Positions 35,301-43,064 of a DNA stretch of 64,000 bases are shown piece by piece. A program made the position numbers and the translations under genes. This stretch comes from Nemertoderma westbladi (taxonomy: Eukaryota > Xenacoelomorpha > Nemertodermatida > Nemertodermatidae): positions 1 to 64,000 of the forward strand of contig JAUCBJ010007877.1 of assembly GCA_032718475.1 (NCBI GenBank), read 5' to 3'. Below the pieces are notes generated by a model. It saw nothing but the letters and a program-made list of their open reading frames with translations, was not told the DNA's origin and made no database searches. Each line of letters begins with the position of its first letter. The stretch's first letter is position 1.

Positions 35301-38300
35301 TATCTCATGTAGATATCCAATAGAGAGGTGATCCAATGACAGCGGCATAATAATTATAATTGCAAACAATTAAATAGTTATATTTTAGTTATCCTAATAT
35401 CCTCGTCGCCATTGCCGATATGCCATGCCTCACCACTTATTCACATAAATATTTTGTTTTTCTATAGGAAACATAGCTCTAAACCGAATGACAGATTCCG
35501 ACAGTCAACAACTAGGAGGGGAAGATTCATACGCCGTGGACGGTGACAAGACTTGCGACAACGGACTTTGCTCCCACTCAGATGACGAGGCACCCCAGTG
35601 GATACTGATTTACTTGGGAGAAGAAACCGCCGTCGCTAATGTTACTATTTATATTAAAATGGATTGCTGTTCGCAACGGATTGTTGGCACTCAGGTTGGT
35701 CTATCATCATCTAGCTTTATTCTCTTTATCCAGCTTTATTCTATATTTTAGGCTTTAGCATTCGAATTCAACTCAGATTCATCTTGAAGCAATTAATATC
35801 TGGAAATTGTTTTAACTAAAAAAAGCTTGAAATAAAACTCAAAAAAAAGGTGGGCGGAAACGGGCCTTTAGCTGCGAATGCTTGGACACTCGTACTTGGA
35901 CACTTTCACACTCGTACTTGGACACTTGGACACTCGTACTTGGACACTCGTACTTGGACACTTGGACACTCGTACTTGGAAACTTGGACACTCGTACTTG
36001 GACACTTGGACACTTGGACACTCGTACTTGGACACTTGGACACTCGTACTTGGACACTCGTACTTGGAGACTTGGACACTCGTACTTGGACACTTGGACA
36101 CTCGTACTTGGACACTTGGACACTCGTACTTGGACACTTGGACACTCGTACTTGGACACTTGGACACTCGTACTCGGACACTTGGACACTCGTACTTGGA
36201 CACTCGTACTTGGACACTTGGACACTCGTACTTGGACACTTGGACACTCGTACTTGGACACTCGTACTTGGACACTTGGACACCCGTACTTGGACACTCG
36301 TACTTGGACACTTGGACATTCGTACTTGGAAACTTGGTGACACTTGGACACTCGTACTTGGAAACTTGGACACTCGTACTTGGACACTCGTACTTGGCCA
36401 CTTGGACACTCGTACTTGGACACTCGTACTTGGACACTTGGACACTCGTACTTGGACACTTGGACACTCGTACTTGGATAGTATTTTACATCTTTTACAT
36501 AATTTTACATCGGAATCTATTCTTCATTTCATCGAGCTGCATCGATAAGCATCAGATGATCATAAGGGTGGGTTTATCGCACATGGAAACGCATTGAATG
36601 ACGAATGATGACAAGTTGCTCGGCTTTGCAATAAGAGGCCAAGGCAGTGTTAAATATCGATTTCGGATGGATAGGTGAAGCAGATGAACATAACATTCTG
36701 GAAATTCCGGATCTCATCTGAAATATAAAATTTTTTTCTGAAATACAGTATATATAACTTTAGTTTAACATATTTAGTATTCTTAAATATTTTTAAAAAA
36801 AAGTTTAGTTTTTAATTTTTAAAATTTTTAAAATTTAGTTTTTTTTAATTTAGTTTTCTCTAAACAAACAGGTTACAGTCGCATTGTATCTAACCAAAAC
36901 AATAAACAAATTAGTATCTGATCAGGTTATAAGCTTGAGTGCTATAATGGGTGTTATAAAACTCTTATTAAATTTCAAAGTAATTAACATCATCATTCTA
37001 GATTTGTCATCTTGGCCAATTTCCGATTTTTTTACAGAACTCTAAACATAGCAATGTGAACAACTATTTGGGGCATAGCATAGTTTTAAAATGATAGTGA
37101 TCTGTGTACATATGTTACTACTGGTGAAAAATAAATTATTTTGCAACCAGGAGAACTGATCTGCATAACACTGTGCGCAATTTGCATAGCAGCATCCATC
37201 CGTTTTGCTGTTTGCAGCAACCGTCTGCACCTCGTCTACATCTCGTCTATATGTCAAATATATTATTAAGTTACAATAAAGTTCCTTTCAGTCCCTATCA
37301 ACTAGTAGATATTGTCCTTTTGTTTAGAGTCACATCCTTCTGAACAGAATCTGTACAGTGAACTCGCAGATCTTTAGCAAAATACGCCAAATAGTTTATA
37401 TCATATTCTAGGTATACATTGTCAACACCGACGATCCAGCTATCATTAACAATCTGGACTCTAGCGATGAACAGAAATGTCAGGAAGAGTTGTCTAACCA
37501 AGCTGTTAACAATATACAGTGTGGCGGACAAAAGGGGAGTATTGTTGCCATTTTCCACAACAGTAATGACGCAATGGTTTTGTGCGAAGTTGAGGTATAT
37601 GCAGACGGTGAGTTTAACCCTATTAGCACTGGGGGGGGGGCCGAATCGGCCCCTTCCTAGTTTTTAGTTGCTGTAACTATGCAACCACATTACGTACCGG
37701 CCCAATTTTTTGTGAGAATTAGCCAAATTTAATGCCGCATCTTTTGCAAAAAACGCCGTTGCAATTGGATTTCTACTTTTCGATGTGGGTGTCACCTCAA
37801 AATTTGGTCTCCAGCACCAAATTTTTTGAAATTTTCGAATTTTACAAAGTCATTTGTGATTTAGTAATTATTTGTGTTTGGGCTATTTTTATTTATTTTT
37901 ATTGGTTTGGATCACTCTAATGCTCTATACAAGTATGTAAGTGTAGTGGTACGTCATTTTTGGAGCACCAAAATTAGGGCGTGGCACTTCAAATTTTGAA
38001 AAATACGAGATTCGGAAAATACACTAAAGTTTTGATTTGCAAAGCATTTTTATAGGTTTTCTGGAGCGCTGAATCGATTGAAAGTAATATAGAAGCCTGA
38101 AGACTTAGTGGTTCACCATTTTTGGTGCACCAAAATTAGGGCGTGGCACTTCAAATTTTGAAAAATACGAGATTCGGAAAATTCACTAAAGTTTTGATTT
38201 GCAAAGCATTTTTATAGGTTTTCTGGAGCGCTGAATCGATTGAAAGTAATATAGAAGCCTGAAGACTTAGTGGTTCGCCATTTTTGGTGCACCAAAATTA

Positions 38301-40684
38301 GGGCGTGGCACTTCAAATTTTGAAAAATACGAGATTCGGAAAATTCACTAAAGTTTTGATTTCAAATTAATTTTATAGGTTTTCTGGAGCGCTGAATCGA
38401 TTGAAAGTAATATAGAAGCCTCAAATCCTTTGTGTACGTAATTTTCGGTGCACCAAAATTAGGGCGTGGCACTTCAAATTTTCAAAATTTATTTATTCGG
38501 AAAAAACACTAAAGTTTTGATTTCAAAAAATGGCTAAATTCTAAGTCTTCAGGCTTCTATATTACTTTCAATCGATTCAGCGGTCTGGAAAACCTATATA
38601 AATTCGTTAAAATTTCAATTTTGGTTTATTTTCCGAATCTCGTATTTTTCAAAATTTGAAGTGCCACGCCCTAATTTTGGTGCACCAAAAATGGCGAACC
38701 ACTCAGTCTTCAGGCTTCTATATTACTTTCAATCGATTCAGCGGCCCAGAAAACCCATAAAGATGCGTTGAAATAAAAAAATTAGGGGCATTTTCTGAAT
38801 ATCTAATTTTTCAAAATTTGAAGTGCCACGCCCACTTCTTAGGTGCACGAAAAATAGCATCCACTTCAATTTTTGGAAGTGGAATATAATCACATTCGAT
38901 TCAGCGTCTTGAAAAACCTACTAAATCTAGCCAACACTGCCACACTATTAGTTTTTAGAAAACGAAAAATTTTGTAATTTTGTCCTGGGACTACTTTTAT
39001 TTTTCATCAAAATTATGAGACCCTGCTTATGAAATTTTAACTTTTTAAGATTTGGTAGTGTTCATCTATAGTTGTTTCACCAACAGCCCAAATTTTGTAG
39101 GATTTCATTAGACGACTACAAAAATATAGTGGGTGGGCCGAATCGGCCCCCCCCCAGTGGTGCTAATGGTCAAAACACCCCAGTGGTAATAGGGTTAACA
39201 TAATATATACAGAAATATAAACACCATGGCCTAAAAAATAGTGTCTTAATGAAAGCACAACTCCATCTCTCCGGAATTTAAATCGCATAACAAGTGGAAA
39301 CAAGTTGACATGAAATAGCCTTCTTATTTATCTGTCAGAATTTCTAACTTGAATTTGATCTTGAAACTCATTTCAGCAATAGTTATATATTTTTAACATT
39401 CTTAATATTAGTTAGTAAAACATTTTCTTTGCATATATCCATATACCATTACAAGTTTCGTAATACATGTCATCGCTATAGTTATAATTTGATATGTTGT
39501 GCAGCACAAATTATATTAATCAATATTCATTTCGAATGTTAGGTGATTTTTTTATGACTACAAATTGGCTATATTATTGTGTTTTACTTTATAGAGTGCA
39601 CATATAAGCCATGGGAGGAAGAGAGTACGTGCGATGGTGGTTGTCTAGTTGGAACATCGACATATACGAGGGATGTCGCTTTTTACATGCCTGGAAGTAC
39701 ATGTAGTGATACCAGCAAGGATGATTACTGTGAGGAGCCCTGTACGGGTATGTATTCAATTTATCATGTTTGTATAAAGCAAAAAATATGACTTTCTTAA
39801 TTATACTTATATATTAATTTTCAATTTCACTTGATACACTTATATTAATTGTAGTAATTCCAATAACTGATCAATTTTTGGTGTTCCCAGTATCAAGAAC
39901 CTAGACAAACCCCCACCTATAAAGCCGGAGCTGGTAAGTTGAGACTTATAAATTTTTAAGGGGGAAAGAGGCCAGAGAAGATGAGATTCGCGCAGCCCAC
40001 ACTTAAATTGTCTCCCTCGAAACATCGCGCCCAGTATCGATTATTGGCTCTTTAAAAAAATATACGACAGATAATAATATGTAATAGTGGTGGGATATAG
40101 GTTTCTTTGTGATAGTAGATAATAGAGCATCTTGCCCACCTACCCTAAAGTGTTTCTTATTCGAATTGTACTATAATTGTGAAATATACAGATTGTCTCC
40201 CCCTTTTACAAATGATGAGTGGGGCCAAAGCCTAATTATTTTTGAACTAATTATGATATGGATATTAATGATTTTCAACGAGGACCATGCTGGTTTAATT
40301 ATCGAGAAGATCAGGAGATATAGATATAAATTAGCGAAATATATGAAAAATATTTTAATTCGCGATTTTGACCCCAGTATATTGTCTCCAGATATCAATG
40401 CTATTTTTAGATATTTTATCTGTGGGAACTAAAGCTTAATGTTGACGATACATACATACATAATGTGTGTCATTATATCATATAATGTATCATTATAATG
40501 TACACTTACGCATTATGTGATGCATTATATCGAATTTTATTTATTTTAATGTCATTATGGTTTTATGCCACACTGGCCAAAACAGTTGAATCTAAAACAG
40601 CAATGGCTTGTTTATTTCATGATATTATATGCAATAAATTTTTTTTTTCAGATCCACCTGGAACATCACCGTTCACATTTGAAA
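20296..40684 (+). CDS. Secreted F-type lectin-like protein: signal peptide, two FTP domains, TSP1 repeat (9 exons, 3' end open)
   Basis: Spliced gene: exons 20296-20350, 22323-22358, 22922-23148, 27972-28182, 28638-28685, 35468-35694, 37412-37607, 39595-39747, 40652-40684. Every junction is GT-AG and phases match (1,1,0,1,1,0,1,1), giving 395 codons without a stop. Residues 1-28 form a signal peptide with a hydrophobic LFIVVVAG core. Residues 31-176 and 193-333 are fucolectin/tachylectin-type (F5/8-C-like) domains with NLALN/NIALN starts, VDGD, the paired-Cys DCC motif and a C-E(V/L)EVY end. Residues 334-384 form a thrombospondin type-1 repeat with six cysteines. F-type lectins bind fucose in innate recognition; this one should be secreted. 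The final exons may lie downstream. The product class is inferred from motifs by eye. Confidence 0.85.
20440..22060. mobile_element. Foldback element with about 800-bp inverted arms, in intron 1
   Basis: aattaatcctgccgttattc at 20445 is mirrored near 22030-22046. The complementarity runs inward over nearly the whole segment, including gggcgccttcagcgccc and atattgagacaatatcggtt, to a centre near 21300. The outer ends are AT-rich and the target duplication is not certain. No transposase frame is present, so it is a non-autonomous foldback element. Confidence 0.85.
22323..22358 (+). CDS. Lectin gene exon 2: end of signal peptide
   Basis: 36 bp between ttacag and gtaagt, phases 1 to 1, encoding GILTSSTVQAQN. 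A signal-peptidase site after VQA fits. Confidence 0.75.
22922..23148 (+). CDS. Lectin gene exon 3: first half of FTP domain 1
   Basis: 227 bp after a strong polypyrimidine tract and before gtgagt. It encodes NLALNALHGQDSEP, VDGDRNGQGTNC, and VKVYNREDCCSHR, the RxDx4R part of the F-type lectin motif. The position where the family has a histidine (CxH) is Tyr here (CAYTDN). Confidence 0.88.
24230..24968. mobile_element. MULE-like/foldback TIR element, 9-bp target duplication
   Basis: Long terminal inverted repeats of about 200 bp begin GGATAGTTAYAAAACCCGAA. The 9-bp duplication tcaatgctg flanks both sides (24221-24229 and 24969-24977). The uninterrupted LINE at 29672-29690 shows the empty site with a single tcaaggctg. 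The inner 340 bp has no transposase frame, so it is non-autonomous. Long TIRs with 9-bp duplications fit Mutator-like elements; this class is an inference. Confidence 0.85.
24978..25411 (-). pseudogene. LINE reverse-transcriptase fragment with FADD motif
   Basis: Minus-strand frame 25387-25058 encodes VVDYVLRIS, then LTDLDFADDLEAL (RT motif C) and SSVGLFVKTKKTK. It is the downstream part of the RT interrupted by the Merlin element at 25412. Confidence 0.8.
25412..26843 (-). mobile_element. Merlin-superfamily DNA transposon
   Basis: Perfect 27-bp terminal inverted repeats begin GGCACCACTGTGGAGTGGGT. The 9-bp target duplication gtctccctg lies at 25403-25411 and 26844-26852. Removing one duplication and the insert restores the RT motif GVLQGDTLAPF of the host LINE. 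TIR form, duplication length and the IS1595-like transposase all agree with Merlin. Confidence 0.93.
25540..26676 (-). pseudogene. Merlin (IS1595-like) transposase with two close stop codons
   Basis: The transposase runs from an ATG near 26676 (MSTNIQRHLYS) to 25540 in one frame. The N-terminal part has a zinc-ribbon-like set (CKHVGC...CLMWRC) and the RNGTWFGASKL segment usual before the catalytic core. The C-terminal part has VQIDESIFRGKR (first Asp), THTQRIEGIW (Glu region) and LIHSDEWAAYCG (second Asp). A TGA at 26266-26268 and a TAA four codons later lie between them. They are either nonsense mutations or part of a short unrecognised intron; I favour a dead gene. Confidence 0.85.
26844..27085 (-). 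pseudogene. LINE reverse-transcriptase fragment with motif A
   Basis: Minus-strand codons give AVMFVGFFKAFDSV (motif A) and GIPDEIIAAIRSVYDG, ending at GVLQGD where the Merlin element enters. Same LINE copy as the FADD fragment. Confidence 0.8.
27086..27586 (+). mobile_element. 5'-truncated LINE insertion with 12-bp target duplication
   Basis: The plus-strand frame 27104-27577 encodes the LINE C-terminal segment (FLYGGETWTLTKSLEQR, RRLRFSGYCWR, RGRPAIRYIDQLERDTELG). It ends in (TAG)4, and the first TAG is its stop codon. The 12-bp duplication tcaattatcctt flanks it at 27074-27085 and 27587-27598. It closely matches the copy at 41721-42425. Confidence 0.92.
27972..28182 (+). CDS. Lectin gene exon 4: second half of FTP domain 1
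   Basis: 211 bp, phase 0 to 1, begins VYIVNSVETTFLNS and ends CELEVYGTG before gtcagt. It holds the conserved C...V/I-x-C-x-G and final strand of the F-type lectin fold. Confidence 0.85.
28638..28685 (+). CDS. Lectin gene exon 5: linker between FTP domains
   Basis: 48 bp, phase 1 to 1, between tttgcag and gttagt, encoding PVDIAGVNAPLIMDS. No domain recognised. Its phase matches both neighbours. Confidence 0.65.
29145..29724 (-). mobile_element. 5'-truncated LINE in intron 5
   Basis: Minus-strand frame 29682-29185 encodes a LINE C-terminal segment (LLYGSPCWALTAEDTKSLDG, NRLRFAGHCFRRED, LKDTGLEDADDL). A (TAG)3-type tail follows at the 29145 end. A candidate 8-bp duplication gtcttatt lies at 29137-29144 and 29725-29732. 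It gives the empty-site comparison for the TIR element at 24230. Confidence 0.8.
29740..30190. other. Poly-C tract and unannotated intron sequence
   Basis: A run of C interrupted by A at 29744-29766, then unrecognised intronic sequence leading into the 40-bp array. Confidence 0.4.
30181..30545 (+). repeat. 40-bp minisatellite, about nine copies
   Basis: Near-perfect 40-bp units combine two 20-bp halves (ggatctaagttcacctaatt and ggataagttcacctaggta). Both halves carry short palindromes (cctaattagg, cctagg). Degenerate relatives extend to about 30690, including two copies of a tcaaagtcaggccatgcagg unit. Confidence 0.95.
30785..31235. repeat. Inverted pair of about 34-bp minisatellite arrays
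   Basis: Three to four units of atatacacgtacagtatata (30825-30935) are mirrored by five to six complementary units (31062-31235) across a 125-bp core. A single further unit lies at 31822-31852. Confidence 0.9.
31326..31616 (+). pseudogene. C-terminal fragment of a GIY-YIG-like retroelement endonuclease (tentative)
   Basis: A 96-codon frame encodes QHFIQADHNFNDFRITPIER and REGYYQTNLQTLEPYGLN-like segments. These resemble the end of GIY-YIG domains in Penelope-like and similar elements (H-x-F, then pieE, then a YW-x-L-TL-P-GLN tail). It sits next to the inverted minisatellite arrays in intron 5. Short and without the catalytic GIY-YIG start, so the assignment is weak. Confidence 0.4.
32024..32560 (-). 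pseudogene. Gypsy integrase C-terminal fragment
   Basis: Frame-shifted minus-strand pieces give IHPQSNGIAERAVR (catalytic Glu), then FRYRATPQGSGTTVAELF-MGF, then KNGEKVWIRNI and WR. These follow the integrase core and C-terminal domain of Gypsy pol. Stops and frameshifts break it. Confidence 0.8.
32530..32745 (+). repeat. 15-bp array (ccccccggacaattg), forward arm
   Basis: About 14 copies of ccccccggacaattg with a few variants. The core ggacaattg.cc is nearly self-complementary. A reverse-complement array lies at 33275-33400. Confidence 0.92.
32746..33265. other. AT-rich segment between the inverted 15-bp arrays
   Basis: No coding signal. It forms the spacer of the inverted array pair. Confidence 0.4.
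33270..33402 (-). repeat. 15-bp array, inverted arm
   Basis: About eight units of the form ggggggcaattgtcc, reverse complement of the array at 32530-32745, more diverged. Confidence 0.85.
33484..33850 (-). pseudogene. Gypsy RT/RNase H junction fragment
   Basis: Minus-strand pieces give DDILIYSEDLESHL (the RT YVDD region, with the first residues changed), then KYLGFIVSKDGRSVDP and LQGFLGIVKFYSCFVNNLS, then AKPLYTLLK. These are standard Gypsy pol landmarks. A frameshift separates the first piece. Confidence 0.85.
34265..34490. repeat. gggcgaagattgctcc array around a caggttacag core
   Basis: Two loose units of caatcttcgccca precede, and about five units of gggcgaagattgctcc follow, a core with ggaacaggttacagacacg and aaccaaatcaataatc. 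The two sides are in inverted orientation. Confidence 0.6.
34380..34868 (-). pseudogene. Gypsy gag-like fragment
   Basis: The 162-codon minus-strand frame includes LGEIAQQQGESTYNYIIRLR, CNLKC, LLQDACLLDILLRH and LDAVLTLARSMEVAE. This is the usual order of a Gypsy gag capsid end. Its 3' end is replaced by the gggcgaag array. A further gag-like piece lies at 34975-35226 in the same orientation. Confidence 0.65.
35468..35694 (+). CDS. Lectin gene exon 6: first half of FTP domain 2
   Basis: 227 bp, same length and phases as exon 3, between ctatag and gttggt. It encodes GNIALNRMTDSDSQQLGG, AVDGDKTCDNGLC, SHSDDEAPQW and KMDCCSQRIVGTQ. The binding-motif His is present (CSHS) but the first Arg of RxD is Lys. 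Confidence 0.88.
35882..36476 (+). repeat. 14/8-bp minisatellite in intron 6
   Basis: Irregular mixture of cactcgtacttgga (14 bp) and cacttgga (8 bp) units over about 600 bp. It stays open in several frames on both strands, which produces large false ORFs. Confidence 0.95.
36860..36935 (+). repeat. Core-like segment (acaggttacag ... aaccaaaacaataaac)
   Basis: Shares two blocks with the cores at 13045 and 34307. It lies 390 bp after the 14/8-bp array. Confidence 0.4.
37412..37607 (+). CDS. Lectin gene exon 7: second half of FTP domain 2
   Basis: 196 bp, phase 0 to 1. Starts VYIVNTDDPAIINN, like exon 4, and ends CEVEVYADG. The donor gtgagt is followed at once by the TTAA of a piggyBac-like element. 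Confidence 0.85.
37614..39198. mobile_element. piggyBac-like non-autonomous element with TTAA ends
   Basis: TTAA at 37614-37617 and 39195-39198 flank CCCTATTA...CACTGGGG terminal inverted repeats that continue into GCCGAATCGGCC on both sides. No transposase frame is present. The interior holds four direct units of about 162 bp (near 37966, 38124, 38286, 38449) followed by inverted units to about 38860. Confidence 0.85.
37960..38860. repeat. About 162-bp units, direct then inverted
   Basis: Units are marked by caccaaaattagggcgtggc. Four direct copies switch to two or three inverted copies near 38535, so the block could fold back on itself. Confidence 0.88.
39595..39747 (+). CDS. Lectin gene exon 8: thrombospondin type-1 repeat
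   Basis: 153 bp, phase 1 to 1. Encodes CTYKPWEEESTCDGGC, GTSTYTRDV and CSDTSKDDYCEEPC: six cysteines, a Trp and an Arg spaced as in a TSP1 repeat. Confidence 0.8.
40652..40684 (+). CDS. Lectin gene exon 9: short linker
   Basis: 33 bp after a long T-rich tract and cag, before gttagt; phase 1 to 1. Encodes DPPGTSPFTFE with the flanking bases. Short, so support rests on splice sites and phase. Confidence 0.55.
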
Positions 40685-40929
40685 GTTAGTATCTTTATAA
40701 ATGTTTTCCGGACATGAACTTTACCATTAATAATTATTACTATGTTTTGTACAGAAAATCGTCTCCAACATGTCCGGTCCTGTGTCAAGTTCAACTTCCT
40801 TGTAGTATGGTAGGCTTCATGGAAAACTTAACATAATGGACTGCTACGCCCGGCTTCAGGTCCATATGACTTGACCAGACAGAAGCTAATCTACTATATC
40901 AATTTGCTAGTCAAGCACTGGAGTTTACC

Positions 40930-41270
40930 AAAGAACCCCACACCCCCCCACCCCTTAAGCTACAATCCCCCCCCCCCCCCCCCCCCATGGCAATGCCATA
41001 AAATAGAATAATAGTTTAGTTTATAATTATAATATAATATGATAATGTTAGAAACATGTGGCAGTTTTTGATGGGGCGCTGTCATTGTTCACTGCGATAT
41101 CCACTTTGTGAACTGGCAAAAACCCATATCTCCATGGGAAAATCGACACAAATAACAGCTGATTACTCCCAAAAATAAAACTGTAACCTGTTCTATTGAT
41201 TTTAGTTTACTGTTTTCTTAGAATAACGAGCCACTATAACCTGCTCCTTTCCCTTAATTGATAATTCTAC
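40930..41270. repeat. Poly-C tract and inverted core-like segment
   Basis: A C run at 40968-40986. Near 41190-41260 the minus strand carries ggagcaggttatag and agaacaggttacag, relatives of the cores at 13045 and 34307. No array lies next to this one. Confidence 0.4.
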
Positions 41271-41308
41271 ATTGAGCTTGAGAGAAGTTTTCCACCATGT
41301 TTCAACAG

Positions 41309-41436
41309 GGATTGGGTATCAGCCCCGAGAGTCCAACCCAGCCATATTTACACCTGTGGCAACTACGATTACTGCCAGGCCTCTCATAGATTCAAGAAGT
41401 TCATCCACATCCTATAAGTCGACTTTTCGTCTGTAA
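41309..41436 (+). CDS. Candidate terminal exon of the lectin gene
   Basis: After ttcaacag the phase-1 frame stays open for 41 codons and stops at TAA 41434-41436, encoding an S/T/R-rich tail. It would complete the gene, but the acceptor is poor, no polyadenylation signal is obvious and the composition is undistinguished. The true end may be elsewhere. Confidence 0.2.
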
Positions 41437-41720
41437 AGTTTTGGGCTGCGGACAGCTGCTTGTCCCAACTTGGGCTGCTGATTCTAATGGACGAGATGGA
41501 CAGAGTTCTGGTCCCCCAATAGCCACATTTTGGAGCTCACAAATCCAAAGTTCCATCCTGGAACCACAAAGGCGGTCTACTTTTGCCAATCCTGTACTAA
41601 AGTAACCATTACTTATCATTGATAATGAAGAAAACCTCTTTTCGAAAATGAACTACTCGTACCATATACATTATACATTGTATATAAAATATTACAAATA
41701 ATATTACTGATCTATAGAAG

Positions 41721-42425
41721 ATGTTTAAGCCTGGTTTCCATGATGTAACATACCTACATATAAATGCTACCAAAACCGAATTCAAGACCTTTAATGTTGA
41801 TGGAAATTTGACAACCATTGATAATAATCAACTAAGGAATGTCAATGACTTCCAGTACCTTGGATCATGGATAGAGAGTAGCAAAAAGGACATAGAAGTT
41901 AGGAAAGCAAAGGCTTGGGTAGCTCTATCAAAAATGGATACCATCTGGAAATCACATCTCTCCAGGCACCTGAAGACTAAGTTCTTTCGAGCCATATTAG
42001 AAAGTCTATTTTTATACGGGGGTGAAACATGGACACTGACTAAATCACTTGAACAACGAATTGATGGTTGCTACATAAGTCTACTAAGAGCAGCCCTAAA
42101 CATCAGCTGGAGACAACACATGACAAACACTGTGCTTTATGGTACAATACCACCTGTATCAACCACCCTCCGTGAACGCAGATTAAGATTCAGTGGGCAC
42201 TGCTGGCGAAGTAAAAACGAGGTCATACCAGATCTAATTTTCTGGCAACCAACTCATGGGAAGCGTAGTCGTGGACGACCGGCCATAACATATATAGATC
42301 AACTTGAAAGGGATACTGAACTTGGGAGAAACGAAATTGCGACAACTATGGAGAATCGGGAAGCCTGGAAGGATCTCATTTCCACTGTCCGAGTTCGCTC
42401 GACCTAGTAGTAGTAGTAGTAGTAG
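41721..42425 (+). mobile_element. 5'-truncated LINE with (TAG)7 tail
   Basis: Frame 41721-42407 encodes the end of an RT (LHINATKTEFK, FQYLGSWIESS) and the C-terminal segment FLYGGETWTLTKSLEQR, RRLRFSGHCWR, RGRPAITYIDQLERDTELG. The stop codon is the first unit of the (TAG)7 tail, so there is no separate 3' UTR. Closely related to 27086-27586. The 5' truncation point is near 41710; no target duplication was found. Confidence 0.85.
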
Positions 42426-42429
42426 TAAC

Positions 42430-43060
42430 ATAGCTACTAGCTACATCCCACAATGTGGCTAGTGGCTAATGAAAATAGCTAGTATCGGCAGGCTACTAGC
42501 TGTTGGACGCTGCTCGTAGCAACCGGCTATTCCCCCTAATTTATTCCATAAGCCAATATGTATATACCATGCAAATATTGTAATGCAAGAAATGAGAACG
42601 ATGAGCTAACTAGTCTCCCTAAAAATGAAACATAAGACTTTGTTATCTATTATGGATGCAGCTAAGCTATTCAACAGAATAATCTGTAAATTAATTAATA
42701 ATCTCGAATGTTAGTGTCTAACAAGATAAAACGCACTGTAAAATACCCATACTATTTCGAATGTTAATGAAAATGAAATCCCAATCAATATCCGAAAAAT
42801 TAAAAATCACCGACACAAATAGATGGCTTCTGCAGATATTTAAACACTTCGCATCAAGCTGCTGCAATATTATCATGCACACCATTAATTAGAGTTAGCT
42901 CTACTTCTGCCATCTTTTTCACAATCATCCTCTCGACAGGCTCTATAACTAGATTAATAGTCCTTCTACTAACATTAGTTTTACTAACAGTTTCCTCAAT
43001 TTTATTAAGAGTTCGCCTATCATTATTATTATTTATCACTCTCGACTGAGTTACTGTTCC
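42430..43060. other. No recognised feature
   Basis: Begins with loose tagctactagctac repeats to about 42520, then unremarkable AT-rich sequence. Confidence 0.3.
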
Positions 43061-43064
43061 ACGA

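Noticed and set aside
35839-36597. Several 150-240-codon ORFs on both strands
   Set aside because: They come from the 14/8-bp array (cactcgtacttgga), open in many frames, and lie inside intron 6.
41401-41619. 72-codon minus-strand ORF
   Set aside because: No recognisable product and it overlaps the weak candidate terminal exon; not supported.
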